This document shows, one piece after another, positions 1 to 10,004 of a DNA stretch of 64,000 bases (position 1 is the stretch's first letter; each line of letters starts with the position of its first letter). The DNA lies in assembly GCA_963821735.1 (NCBI GenBank), contig CAWGFK010000002.1, forward strand, positions 992,001 to 1,056,000, written 5' to 3'. The notes beneath the pieces were generated by a model. It ran no database searches, had not been told where the DNA came from, and worked only from the letters and a program-made list of their open reading frames with translations. The position numbers were made by a program, and so were the translations under genes. This stretch comes from Laspinema sp963821735 (lineage in GTDB: Bacteria > Cyanobacteriota > Cyanobacteriia > Cyanobacteriales > Laspinemataceae).

Positions 1-866
1 TTAGCTTTGCAATTCCCGAGGATTCCTTTACGGATCCTGAAGGGGAACCCTTGACCTTCACGGCCACCTTGGCCGATGGTTCACCGTTACCAGATTGGTT
101 GACGTTTGACCCGGCAACTGGGGCATTGAGTGGAACGCCGGATGATGGAGATGCTGGCGATTTGGAAATTGCTGTCACTGCTGAGGATGATCAGGGGAAT
201 ACCATAACCGATACCTTTGCTCTCGGAGTTGATGACGGCATTGGGGAGAATCAGCCGCCAACAGTGACGAATCCCTTAGCGGACCAAACGGCCACCGCCG
301 GAGAAGAATTTAGCTTTGCAATTCCCGAGGATTCCTTTACGGATCCTGAAGGGGAACCCTTGACCTTCACGGCCACCTTGGCCGATGGTTCACCGTTACC
401 GGATTGGTTGACGTTTGACCCGGCAACTGGGGCATTGAGTGGAACGCCGGATGATGGAGATGCTGGCGATTTGGAAATTGCTGTCACTGCTGAGGATGAT
501 CAGGGGAATACCATAACCGATACCTTTGCTCTCGGAGTTGATGACGGCATTGGGGAGAATCAGCCGCCAACAGTGACGAATCCCTTAGCGGACCAAACGG
601 CCACCGCCGGAGAAGAATTTAGCTTTGCAATTCCCGAGGATTCCTTTACGGATCCTGAAGGGGAACCCTTGACCTTCACGGCCACCTTGGCCGATGGTTC
701 ACCGTTACCGGATTGGTTGACGTTTGACCCGGCAACTGGGGCATTGAGTGGAACGCCGGATGATGGAGATGCTGGCGATTTGGAAATTGCTGTCACTGCT
801 GAGGATGATCAGGGGAATACCATAACCGATACCTTTGCTCTCGGGGTTGATGACGGCATTGGGGAG
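1..866 (+). repeat. 309-bp in-frame tandem repeats (103 aa each)
   Basis: Copies occupy 249-557 and 558-866, and the last 248 bases of a third copy occupy 1-248. The unit is exactly 103 codons. I saw only one base difference between the first partial copy and the next (position 92 against 401) and one more in the last copy (846 against 537). Such near-identity at silent sites points to recent duplication or gene conversion. More copies may lie upstream, and assemblers commonly collapse such arrays. Confidence 0.95.
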
Positions 867-3684
867 AATCAGCCGCCAGAGGTCAACTTGAATCGGGAGG
901 AACCCGGGGTGGATACGACGGTAACCTTTGATCCGGAAGCGGAGGGAGTGCCGATCGCCGAAAATGCTCTAGTCACTGACCCAGATCCTGACAATAACAC
1001 CATCTCTGGTGCCACGGTGCGGATCGCTAACCCACTCGATGGGGATGCGGAAGAACTGATCGTTGATACAGAAGGGACAGATATTATCGCCACCGTTGAA
1101 GAAAACGGTGTAGTGACCCTCAGCGGCGATGATGAGGTAGAAAATTACGAACGAGTGCTGCAACGGATCCGGTACAACAATACCGCCGAGAATCCCGACC
1201 TCACCCCTCGGGACATCGAAATCGTTGTGAACGATGAGATGAATGAGAGTCCGGTAGCAGTTGCCACGGTCGAGTTTCCTCCTGCGGCTGCTTTGGAAAT
1301 CACCAAAACCGTGAGCGATCCAGAGGCAACGATTGGAGAAGAACTCAGCTATACCGTCACCTTAACGAATGAAGGTGGAATGCCAGCTACAGGAATCACG
1401 GTGGCTGAATCATTACCCAACTGGCTGCGGGATATTACCTTCACGCCGACGGAAGGGAACAGCTATGACCCCACTGCCGATGAGTGGACCATTCCTCGGT
1501 TAGAAGGGGGAGAAACCACGACCCTGACTATCTCCGGTATCCTTGCACGGTGGGGAACGATTCCCAATCGCGCCCGGGTCACAGCTTTTGACCAAGGGGA
1601 ACCAGACCCAGAGGTAGCATTAGCCTCAGCCATTTCGCCCCTTCCTGCCCCAGATATTAGCTTAAGCAACATGACCTTAGGTAACGGGGGATTGGTTATC
1701 TACGGTGAGAACGAAGGTGACTTGAGCGGGAGAAATGTCTCTTCTGCGGGGGATGTTAACAGTGATGGCTTTAATGACATCTTAATTGGGACGCGCTTTG
1801 GCGATCGCCCTGACGGCACCCCAAGCGCGGGCCGGGGGTATGTGCTTTTCGGTGGTCCCGAAATCGGTCCGCAAATAGATCTACGGGACCTGGACGGAAG
1901 CAACGGCTTTGTCATTTACGGCATTGATGCAGGCGACTCGATTGGACGAGCAGTCAGCAATGCCGGGGATATCAACGGAGATGGCTTTGACGATGTTATG
2001 GTGGCCTCGCGCTTTGCCGATGGGCCTAATAACGAAAGGCCAGAGGCCGGAGAAAGTTATATCATCTTTGGCGGTAATCAGTTTGATGCCCCTATCGACC
2101 TCGCTACTCTGGACGGGACTAATGGCTTTACTATTTTTGGCCGCGAAGCCGGAGACCAGAGTGGCCGGGATGTCCACGCGGGTGATATTAATGGTGATGG
2201 CGTGGATGACCTGCTGATTGGCGCGTTCAGTGCCGATGGGCCTAATAATGAAAGGCCGGATGCGGGAGAAACTTATGTCATCTTTGGTGGATCTAACTTT
2301 ACCTTTGATGCCGAGATAGACCTTGACAACTTTGAGCTCGATGGGACGAATGGGTTTACGGTTTTCGGCGCTCAGGCAGGTGAGCGCAGTGGCCGATCGC
2401 CCCGGAGTGCGGGAGATATCAATGGTGATGGTTACAATGATTTGTTGATTGGCGCTCCCCAAGCCGATGAGGATGACGCTGAAGCTGTTGGCGAAACCTA
2501 TCTTGTCTACGGGGGTCCCACCTTTAACCCCACGATTGACCTGGCAGACATAGACGGCACGAATGGTGTCCGCATCTCGGGTATCAATGCCGGTGACTTG
2601 AGTGGCCGAGCATTGAGCAACGCAGGTGATATCAACGGCGATGGCTTGGATGACATCATTATTGGCGCTCAAGGAGCCAATAATGAAGCTGGGGAGAGTT
2701 ATGTGGTTTTTGGTTCTACTAACTTACCGGCTACCCTTGACCTGGAAAATCTGGATGGAACCAATGGGTTTACTATCTCCGGTATCAATGCCGGTGACTT
2801 GAGCGGCAGGTCCGTCTCTAATGCCGGAGATATCAACGGCGATGGCTATGATGACCTGATTATCAACGCTTCGTTAGCACCGGGTTTCGAGGGTGAAGAG
2901 GAAGCTGGACAAAGTTACGTTCTCTTTGGCGGCACTACCTTTAACGCATCCCTCGATTTGGAGCAGATTGATGGCACCGACGGGTTTACCCTGTACGGGA
3001 TTGAAGCTAACAATCGGACCGGGCGATCGGTCAGCGCTGGCGATGTCAATGGCGACGGGTTCGATGATGTCCTCGTCGGTGCTGCCCGAAGGTGATAGTC
3101 TCAACGGTACCCGGGAAAATGCTGGGGAAACATATATCATGTATGGTGGCGATTTCACAGGTGCTGTCACCCAGCATGGCGGACTCGGTAACGATTCGTT
3201 GACTGGAACTGCTGCGGCAGATGTGATCATCGGCGCACAAGGGGACGATACCCTGATTGGTGCCGGGGGTCCTGACGTCATCTATGGCGGTGCGGGAAAC
3301 CATCTCATCGCCGTTGCTGATAGTGACTTCCGTCGCCTGGAAGGCGGCAGTGGAGAGGATACTCTCCGTCTGGATGGGGATAATGTCGCGTTCGATTTGA
3401 CGACGATTGCCGATAATCGGATTCACGACATTGAGATGATTGATCTTAATGGGGATAACAATAGCTTGAACCTGGATCAGATTCATGTTCTCCACCTTTC
3501 GGACCGGCGCAATCGTGTGATTGTGAGTGGGGAACAGACGAACGCTGTGACTGCATCCGGCAATTGGGTTTCTGGGGGTACTGAGGCGATCGGCAACGAT
3601 ACCTACAATGTTTATACCTCGGATCAAGCCCAGTTGTGGGTGGAGGAGGTAATCGCTCAAGATGGCATTACTGTGATCGTGTGA
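3..3684 (+). CDS. Large secreted repeat adhesin, 3' part (Ig-like/cadherin-like repeats, DUF11, FG-GAP, RTX); one frameshift
   Basis: The reading frame is already open at the left edge, so the 5' end lies outside the window. Domains in order: identical 103-residue Ig/cadherin-like modules (to 866), a degenerate module, a DUF11-like domain (about 1290-1620), seven FG-GAP repeats with calcium loops of the type DINGDGFDD (about 1660-3090), then short RTX-like glycine/aspartate nonapeptides (GGLGNDSLTG, about 3178-3300) and a C-terminal region to 3684. This layout is typical of calcium-binding surface adhesins exported by type I secretion. The frame breaks at 3085-3087: removing one C from the CCC run joins DVLVGA to PEGDSLNGTRENAGE, which restores the last FG-GAP and the RTX tail. 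The stop at 3093-3095 is therefore probably an artefact. Substrate and host role are not visible. Confidence 0.85.
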
Positions 3685-3706
3685 TGATCGCTGCTTGAGT
3701 TTTAAC

Positions 3707-3745
3707 AATCGGGGGGGTTCCTTCTTTAAAGGAACCCCCCCGATT
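3707..3745 (+). terminator. Strong hairpin downstream of the adhesin
   Basis: A 15-bp perfect inverted repeat (AATCGGGGGGGTTCC at 3707-3721 with its complement at 3731-3745) encloses a 9-nt loop, 22 nt after the stop codon at 3684. There is no long T tract after it. It probably ends or stabilises the adhesin transcript, but it could also be a dispersed palindrome. Confidence 0.6.
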
Positions 3746-3770
3746 TGCTGATGGTTAATGTTAAAAGACT

Positions 3771-3946
3771 AGCCCTGTCAAGGTGGTAAATTGCATGACG
3801 AAAAATCGTTGTTTATTGTAGGGGCGTATTGCATACGCCCTCTTTAACAGTCAATTAAATCCCTCATCGTTGTGAATTGTAGGGGCGCTTCTCGAAGCGC
3901 CCTAGGGCGTATGCAATACGCCCCTACAAATACACCTTGACAGGGG
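3771..3946. mobile_element. MITE-like element, family A, with 15-bp flanking direct repeat
   Basis: The 176-bp non-coding element begins with AGCCCTGTCAAGGTGG and ends with the imperfect inverted copy CACCTTGACAGGGG. It is flanked directly by a perfect 15-bp duplication, TAATGTTAAAAGACT, at 3756-3770 and 3947-3961. Inside are nested palindromes built on GTAGGGGCG and CGCCCCTAC. A second member with the same ends lies at 34598-34714. No transposase is encoded, so movement would need a partner elsewhere. Confidence 0.6.
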
Positions 3947-4081
3947 TAATGTTAAAAGACTCAAAAAAACAGACCTCCCGGCGATCGCGAATCAATCCAC
4001 AACCTTCCCTCCAGGTTCCGAGGGCGATCGCCTTTGAGACTCAGAGTTGATTGAGGTTGAATAGACTGATTTTAACCGTTC

Positions 4082-4321
4082 TTACGGGGTGATTTCATTG
4101 GGGGTATCCGGATTAGCCGGGGGTTCCTCTCCCGTCGGGAAAGACGCCACCAATAGTCCCAAAAGGACCGCCAGAATCAGCAGTAAAAATCCCCCAATCA
4201 TCTGGGTTTGTCTGACCAGTTTTCGTCCCGTCGGAGTTTCGGTAAAATTGGCCTCTTCGTGAGAGAGGGCTTCCTCTGCCACCTGGCGATCGCCTCTCAT
4301 TGGGTTTCTAGGTCGATTCAT
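4082..4321 (-). CDS. Small single-pass membrane protein, unknown function
   Basis: The product has 79 residues. A charged N-terminal half (about residues 1-40, with Arg, Glu and Asp) is followed by one hydrophobic helix at about 42-64 and a proline-rich acidic tail. Charge placement suggests the N-terminus is cytoplasmic. I do not recognise a family. It stands alone between the adhesin and the arsM group, both more than 200 bp away. Codon use and an intact frame support a real gene, but short length keeps confidence moderate. Confidence 0.6.
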   Translation of the reverse strand: MNRPRNPMRGDRQVAEEALSHEEANFTETPTGRKLVRQTQMIGGFLLLILAVLLGLLVASFPTGEEPPANPDTPNEITP

Positions 4322-4550
4322 AAAACAGTTTTCCTTGATTTTATCTGAGCATTTACTCTCAGTTTCCCTAGTTGAACCCTTCCTGTCATCTATCCCCAGA
4401 GGAATTTTAAAAACCCCGCTTCGCTCTGGTTTAATCTAATTTCACCTCCCCTCAAAAGTTAATAATTTTTCTGATTTTTTATTGAATTCATCAATTAAAT
4501 CCCGGTTTTACCCTCTTATTCTTTTTGATAAAATTCCCCTCAATTATCCT

Positions 4551-5315
4551 CTACACCTCCGGTTCATCCGCCACTTTTTCATCCAGGGCTTGACGAGCAA
4601 TTCGGGTGACATAGAGCGTCACGGCAACAGTGGCGATTAAGCCTAAAATGCGAATGCTCCATTGCAGGGTTGGATTAGTCGGCTGATTTTCTGTGCCAAT
4701 TCTTGCCAAATCCCCAGCTAAAGAGCCAATATAAACATACATTACTGTTCCCGGAATCATGCCAATTGAACCCAAGGCATAGTCTTTTAAAGAAACCCCC
4801 GTAATCCCAAAGGCATAATTCAAGAGATTAAAGGGAAAAATGGGGGAAAGACGAGTCAGCAGGACGATTTTTAACCCTTCTCTGGCAACCGCTTTATCGA
4901 TCGCCGCAAATTTTTGATTGCCCTCAATTTTTTTGCTAATCCACCCTCTTGCCAGATAGCGCCCGACTAAAAAGGCTGCGATCGCCCCCAAAGTTGCTCC
5001 AATAAAAACATACACCGAACCCAGTAACACCCCAAACACCACCCCTGCACCCAATGTCAGAATCGACCCCGGTAAAAAGGCAACCGTTGCCGCAATATAA
5101 ATGGCGATAAATGCAATACCGCCCACCACCCCCAAACCTTCAATCCAAGTTAACGCATTCAGGAACAGTTGTTGCAGGTTGAATCCGGCTGAATCTCCCA
5201 CACTTTCCGCCAAAGCAGGAGTGGTAACTAAAAAATAAATGACTGCACTTATACCCACCCAAGATATCCTCTTAATTCTTCTCTGTGATAATATCCGATT
5301 TGGGGGCATTTTCAT
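4551..5315 (-). CDS. TVP38/TMEM64 (SNARE-associated/DedA-like) membrane protein
   Basis: The product has 254 residues from the ATG at 5315, which lies 4 nt after the arsM stop. A longer reading from a GTG at 5339 would overlap arsM by 20 nt. It is an integral membrane protein: a first hydrophobic helix, then the family core with LPGSILTLGAGVVFG (substrate-cavity re-entrant loop), a GRYLARGWI segment, and RLSPIFPFNLLNYAFGITGVS before the last helices. The family moves lipids or small solutes across membranes. In cyanobacteria it is often found beside the disulfide reductase seen here. Last gene of a probable three-gene minus-strand operon. Confidence 0.85.
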   Translation of the reverse strand: MKMPPNRILSQRRIKRISWVGISAVIYFLVTTPALAESVGDSAGFNLQQLFLNALTWIEGLGVVGGIAFIAIYIAATVAFLPGSILTLGAGVVFGVLLGSVYVFIGATLGAIAAFLVGRYLARGWISKKIEGNQKFAAIDKAVAREGLKIVLLTRLSPIFPFNLLNYAFGITGVSLKDYALGSIGMIPGTVMYVYIGSLAGDLARIGTENQPTNPTLQWSIRILGLIATVAVTLYVTRIARQALDEKVADEPEV

Positions 5316-5319
5316 TTTT

Positions 5320-6291
5320 TTAGCAGCATCCGCCGCCACTGTAATACCAACTAGACTCTGTAATCATCATCAGATTTGGGGGGAATTTCCGGGCTAAATT
5401 AGCCGCAGTTTTATCACAAACTGCCACGGGAATTCCCCGTTGCAGCAAATGTCCCGCCCCATCATCTAACATCGCCTCTTGTCCGGCATAAATGGCGGTT
5501 TTGCCGGTAAAAACGCAAGCGCCATCGTCAGGAATTGGCACTTTGAAGGAGACGGAATCTAAACTTTCTAACAGGAGAGGTTCATCCAAATTATAATTCT
5601 GGGTATCCAACAGCCGATAGGGACGACGGGCGCGAATTTCAATTTGACCAAACCCGACGCCAATCAAGTGCTGAATGTAGTCTTCGTAAGAGAGTGCACC
5701 GGATAAGCAGAGGGCGCGTAACCGTTCATCCTGTTGGAGATGAGGGGGAATGGGACGGGTGGCGATCGGGTCACTCATAATCAATTTTCCCCCGGGTTTC
5801 AAGACGCGATAGGCTTCCGATAATGCCTGTTGCAAATCTTCCGGTTCAAAGATATTAAATAAACAGTTTTGTGCCACCACATCCACAGAAGCATCCGGCA
5901 TTGGCAAGGCAAAAGCATCTCCGGCCAAAATTTGCACAAACTCTGGATTAAACCACTCATTCTCTGTTGCAGCACTCTGTAAATTTCGCGTCGCCGCTTC
6001 ACGCATTTCTGCTACCGGATCCACGGCAATCACTCCTCCCGGTTGACGACAGAAATAAGCAAACTGTAGGGCTTCAATTCCACCACCGACGCCAATATAA
6101 AGGACCGTGGGTTCTCCAAATAACTCCGTGGGATGAACCGTTGAACCACAGCCGTAGTTCATTTGCTGCATGATTTTGGGAATTTTTAAACCCGGTAATT
6201 GCAGGGGTGGAGTGCTGACACAACAGAGTCCCTCTTGAGGGGTTTCGGCAGCTTCGGCATAGAATTGGGCAGTTGTTTCTAAATAGCTCAT
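5320..6291 (-). CDS. arsM: Arsenite S-adenosylmethionine methyltransferase, arsenosugar-pathway type
   Basis: The enzyme methylates As(III) using SAM in the cytoplasm. It is a class I methyltransferase with the SAM loop VLYIGVGGGIEAL (about residues 63-75) and an acidic strand end at AVDP (89-92). The three cysteines expected of ArsM are visible: C48 in YGCGS, C143 in AQNCLFNI and C195 in LCLSGAL. An extra CC pair lies at 23-24 and the tail ends in GGGCC (322-323), a feature of the cyanobacterial forms linked to arsenosugar synthesis. The radical-SAM partner ArsS is encoded 5.3 kb away at 11582. The gene lies 70 bp downstream of the disulfide reductase and directly upstream of the TVP38 gene. 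Confidence 0.88.
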   Translation of the reverse strand: MSYLETTAQFYAEAAETPQEGLCCVSTPPLQLPGLKIPKIMQQMNYGCGSTVHPTELFGEPTVLYIGVGGGIEALQFAYFCRQPGGVIAVDPVAEMREAATRNLQSAATENEWFNPEFVQILAGDAFALPMPDASVDVVAQNCLFNIFEPEDLQQALSEAYRVLKPGGKLIMSDPIATRPIPPHLQQDERLRALCLSGALSYEDYIQHLIGVGFGQIEIRARRPYRLLDTQNYNLDEPLLLESLDSVSFKVPIPDDGACVFTGKTAIYAGQEAMLDDGAGHLLQRGIPVAVCDKTAANLARKFPPNLMMITESSWYYSGGGCC

Positions 6292-6361
6292 AAATTAGGT
6301 GCAGGTGAATGAATCAAAAACTCAGCAATTAACTCCAGAATAGCTGATTAACGGAGATAAG

Positions 6362-7909
6362 TTAACTGAATTTGGTTAACAACTTCAGCAAGGATTTAGT
6401 GCGCGGGGTGAGTAAGGTTCGGCGATAGGCATCGGCGGCTTTTTTAATGGCTTCTGCCTGAGTGGGATAGGGATGAATCACGCCGGATAAGGCACTGAGT
6501 CCCTGTTTAGTGACGATCGCCAAGGTAATTTCACTAATCATTTCCCCAGCATGACGCGCCACAATCGTTGCCCCTAAAATCTGGTCAGAATCGCGTTTAT
6601 GGAGGATTTTGACAAACCCTTCCGTTTCCCCATCTGCCAAAGCGCGATCGACGCTAGAAAACGGAATAGTAATCGTATTGGTTTCCATTCCCTTCTCTTG
6701 CGCCTCCCGCTCATACAAACCCACATGAGCAATCTCTGGATCAGTATAGGTCACCCAAGGCATGACCAAACTACTCAGTTTGCTCCGTCCTAATCCAAAC
6801 GGCGAAAACAAGGTGTTTTTAATCACAATTCGCGCTGCCGCATCCGCTGCATGAGTAAATTTCCAGTTCATGCAAATGTCACCAGCGGCATAAATGTGCG
6901 GATTGGTGGTTTGCAAGTAATCATCAACAACAACACCGTGACGAGCATCATATTTAACCCCAACGGCGTCTAAATTCAAGCCATCAACATTGGGAGTCCG
7001 TCCAGCCCCCACTAAGATTTCATCGACAACAACCGTATTAATTTCATCATTTTGCCGGTAATGGATGACTTTACCGGCATCGGTTATTTCTACCTTTTCC
7101 AAAGTGCAATCCAAAACCAACTTTAGATTGTCCTGTAATAATTGTTGTTGGACAATTTCCGCTGCATCTGCATCTTCGCGATTGAGGAGATGTCCATGCT
7201 TATGAAATAAAGTAACTTGACTGCCGAGGCGTTGAAATGCTTGGGCGAGTTCACACCCAATTGGACCTCCCCCAATCACCGCTAATCGTGGGGGACATTC
7301 GGTGAGGGAAAAGACAGTTTCATTGGTTAAATAGCCAGCTTTTGCTAATCCGGGAATTTGAGGACGAGTGGCACGTGCACCAGCGGCAATCACGGCTTTT
7401 TTAAACCGGAGGAGGTGAGTGTTAACAGCGATCGCCCCACTATCCACAAATTCCGCCGGTCCTAAAAACACATCAATGCCCAAATTCCGAAACCGTTCCG
7501 CAGAATCATGAGGGCTAATTCCCGCCCGAATTCGCCGCATTCGCTGCATCACTGCCGCAAAATCAATCTCAATGGCATCTGGAGACTTAATGCCAAAGGG
7601 AGTCGCCTCTCGCATCTGCGCCACCACCCGGGATGAGCGAATCAGACATTTGGAAGGGACACAACCGACATTCAGGCAATCTCCCCCCATCAAGTTTTTT
7701 TCAATCAGGGCAACTTTTAATCCTAATCCTAACCCTGCCGCACCTGCCGCCACCACCAGTCCAGCCGTTCCCGCGCCAATCACCACTAAATCATAATGGG
7801 CGGCAGGGGAAGGATTCACCCAATCGATGGGATGAACATGAGACATGAGGGATTGATTATACTCATCCAAGGGTTGGAGAGCCGGTTCTTGTTGAATTGA
7901 ATGGGTCAT
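6362..7909 (-). CDS. FAD-dependent disulfide oxidoreductase, mercuric-reductase/lipoamide-dehydrogenase family
   Basis: 515 residues. The FAD-binding motif VVIGAGTAG lies at about 42-50, and the redox-active pair C78/C83 in GGDCLNVGCVPSK is typical of class I enzymes. An NAD(P) motif (AVIGGGPIGCELA), the FAD site YAAGD and the C-terminal dimer-interface HPYPTQAE (catalytic His and Glu) are present. It lacks the N-terminal metal-binding domain and the C-terminal cysteine pair of true MerA, so mercury reduction is unlikely from sequence alone. The physiological substrate is unknown. It leads a minus-strand group with arsM and the TVP38 gene, which suggests a role in metalloid or thiol redox chemistry. 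Confidence 0.85.
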   Translation of the reverse strand: MTHSIQQEPALQPLDEYNQSLMSHVHPIDWVNPSPAAHYDLVVIGAGTAGLVVAAGAAGLGLGLKVALIEKNLMGGDCLNVGCVPSKCLIRSSRVVAQMREATPFGIKSPDAIEIDFAAVMQRMRRIRAGISPHDSAERFRNLGIDVFLGPAEFVDSGAIAVNTHLLRFKKAVIAAGARATRPQIPGLAKAGYLTNETVFSLTECPPRLAVIGGGPIGCELAQAFQRLGSQVTLFHKHGHLLNREDADAAEIVQQQLLQDNLKLVLDCTLEKVEITDAGKVIHYRQNDEINTVVVDEILVGAGRTPNVDGLNLDAVGVKYDARHGVVVDDYLQTTNPHIYAAGDICMNWKFTHAADAAARIVIKNTLFSPFGLGRSKLSSLVMPWVTYTDPEIAHVGLYEREAQEKGMETNTITIPFSSVDRALADGETEGFVKILHKRDSDQILGATIVARHAGEMISEITLAIVTKQGLSALSGVIHPYPTQAEAIKKAADAYRRTLLTPRTKSLLKLLTKFS

Positions 7910-8276
7910 GGTTATTGGGATTTCTAAATGAGTAAGAGTTCCATGATGTACGATTCTTCCTCAGTTTGGCAAATAACAACACTAGATTTAACCGCGCCAG
8001 CTTCGGACCAAAAACTGGGGTTTTGGTTGAAATATCTACATCCTGTCAATTACTCTAGCCACAAGAACGGGTCGCTAAATGAGGGAGAGATTAAATTTCA
8101 CGGAAACAAGGCTAAAATTCTCTCTCAGAGTTCAAGCTTTATCTAATATCCATCTGGGATTCATCTCCCACTCATGTTCAGGGAATTTAATCAAAATAAC
8201 AGCAAACGAGAGACCCTTGAAAGTCCACTCTGCTGATTGTTGGTCCTAGATTCCCTGTATTTTTGAGGTTAAATCG
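7910..8276. promoter_or_regulatory. Divergent intergenic region between the reductase-arsM group and the thioredoxin group
   Basis: This 367-bp region separates two divergent transcription units and must hold both promoters. I could not fix convincing -35/-10 pairs or an ArsR-type palindrome by eye. A 72-codon open frame at 7928-8146 has no recognisable features and I treat it as chance. Confidence 0.5.
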
Positions 8277-8777
8277 ATGCGTAAATCGTTACTATGGCTG
8301 AGTCTGTCCCTGGGTAGTTTAATGTTCACCGTTTCCCTGGTTGCGGCAAACCCTCTGAACAGTTCTGCCTCTCCCCGTCCGGCGATCGCCCAAGCAAATC
8401 CCTGTGCAGGGAAGAAAGAGAATGTCGGAGGCCCCTTAGCCCCTCGCCTCCAAGGAAAGCCGGTTGTTGTCGATATTTACGCCAGTTGGTGTCCTGCCTG
8501 TCAAAATATTGCCCCGACTCTTGAACAACTGCGATCGCAGTATGGGGATGACATTCATTTTATCGTTCTGGATGTCAGCGATCGCACCAAAACCCGTCAA
8601 TCTGAAACCCTCGCTACAGAACTCGGATTAAGCGATTTCTTTGCCGCAAATCGATCGCAAACCGGCATGGTTGCCATCATCGACCCCGCAACCGGCAATA
8701 TTCTGGCACAGCATCGGAATAATGCCAACCTAGCCGATTATACCTCGGTCATTGATTCAGCTATTGCTCAACAATAA
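8277..8777 (+). CDS. Exported thioredoxin-like protein (WCPAC)
   Basis: 166 residues. An N-terminal signal sequence or anchor (MRKSLLWLSLSLGSLMFTVS, residues 1-20, cleavage probably near AIAQA at about 40) is followed by a thioredoxin fold with the active site YASWCPACQ (C72, C75). The cis-proline region reads less typically (NRSQTGMVAI). It probably works in the lumen or periplasm as a thiol-disulfide exchanger. The CcdA-like carrier follows 180 bp downstream, so it may receive electrons from it. Confidence 0.85.
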   Translation: MRKSLLWLSLSLGSLMFTVSLVAANPLNSSASPRPAIAQANPCAGKKENVGGPLAPRLQGKPVVVDIYASWCPACQNIAPTLEQLRSQYGDDIHFIVLDVSDRTKTRQSETLATELGLSDFFAANRSQTGMVAIIDPATGNILAQHRNNANLADYTSVIDSAIAQQ

Positions 8778-8959
8778 GTCAAAACTGAGAGCATCACTGG
8801 TTTAGGCGATCGACCTTGCCATCTTTTTCTATCTTCATTCAAAGTTGAACATTCGATCGCCTCAAGACTCTACAGATTGTCTCAAAGTATGCCGACAAGA
8901 ATCAGGCAAGCCTTCTCTCAACCTTTAAGCCACTTTATGGGTAAACCCCGGATATTGTT

Positions 8960-9811
8960 ATGGCCCAACTCCCTCAGTCATCCACAGAACATCAACCCCC
9001 TCGACTGTCTAAAACCGCCAAAAAATGGCTGCTTTACGGAGGATTAGGATTACTTTCTCTGATTCTAGTCATCACCCTCGGCCCGGTCCTCAGTCATCCC
9101 ATTGAACAAGTCATTTCCCGCATTGAAAACCGCTATCAACAGTGGTTTAGCCAGCAAGATACTACCAATCCCTTAATTTTATTACCCTTAGCATTTCTAG
9201 GGGGTGGAATTGCCAGTGTCTCCCCCTGCATTTTAGCCCTGTTGCCCGTCAACCTCAGCTATATCGGCACCTTAAAAATTACCTCTCGTTGGGATGCCTT
9301 TAAAAAAGCAGGCTTATTTGTCCTCGGTGCCGTTACCATTTTAAGTCTGTTTGGCTTGGTTTCATCCTTCGCCGGTGCCGTTATGGTCGATTACCGAGGC
9401 TATATCAATATCACCGTTGGACTGATTATGGCCGTGATGGGATTGTGGTTAATTGGAGTGGTGAAAATACCGCTCCCACAAATGGATATCAATCTCCCCG
9501 TCGCTGGACCTTATGGAGTCGGTTTAACCTTTGCTTTGGTGAGTTCCCCCTGTGCGAGTCCAGTGCTCTTTGCAGTCCTAGCAGCGGCAGCCGCAACCGG
9601 GTCTCAACTGTTAGGAACGCTGACGATGGTGAGCTATGCTTTGGGATATACGCTTTTAATTTTCTTGTCCAGTTTGTTTACGGGTCTCGCCAAACAAAGC
9701 AAGCAGTTATTGCAGCATTCTGAGGGAGTCATTCGCTTTGGCAGTCTAGCCCTAATTTTGACGGGAACCTACTACCTATTTACTGGAACTCAATGGTTCT
9801 TTGGCGGTTAG
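8960..9811 (+). CDS. ccdA: CcdA/DsbD-like transmembrane thiol-electron carrier
   Basis: 283 residues with a cytosolic N-terminal stretch, one helix at about 23-42, and six further helices. The two cysteines used by this family to pass electrons across the membrane are in ASVSPCILALLP (C90) and LVSSPCASPVL (C198). The long region before the first core helix is an extension compared with short CcdA proteins. It would take electrons from cytosolic thioredoxin (perhaps the one encoded at 10005) and pass them to the exported thioredoxin encoded just upstream. Cytochrome c maturation is the other classical role. Confidence 0.85.
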   Translation: MAQLPQSSTEHQPPRLSKTAKKWLLYGGLGLLSLILVITLGPVLSHPIEQVISRIENRYQQWFSQQDTTNPLILLPLAFLGGGIASVSPCILALLPVNLSYIGTLKITSRWDAFKKAGLFVLGAVTILSLFGLVSSFAGAVMVDYRGYINITVGLIMAVMGLWLIGVVKIPLPQMDINLPVAGPYGVGLTFALVSSPCASPVLFAVLAAAAATGSQLLGTLTMVSYALGYTLLIFLSSLFTGLAKQSKQLLQHSEGVIRFGSLALILTGTYYLFTGTQWFFGG

Positions 9812-10004
9812 GTAAATCAGGGTAGAGAATAAACTGATAGTCGGTTTGAATCAGTTATACAACAGTAATTAAGGCTGAATTGCTTCAATAAATCCGATTT
9901 TTGGTTAAAAGTTTACATCGAGTTGGCTGCCCGGAGAGTCATTTTATGACCACTCCAAAGTTAGAAAATTGTCCCAGTTTTTCTGAAAGATAGGAGATTA
10001 AAAA

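Noticed and set aside
1881..2672. 263-codon ORF antisense to the adhesin
   Set aside because: Shadow of the regular FG-GAP coding frame; composition mirrors the repeats.
6362..7909. True mercuric reductase
   Set aside because: Lacks the metal-binding domain and the C-terminal cysteine pair, and no merR or merT nearby.
7928..8146. 72-codon ORF between the divergent groups
   Set aside because: No Shine-Dalgarno, family pattern or coding bias; it lies in the divergent promoter region.
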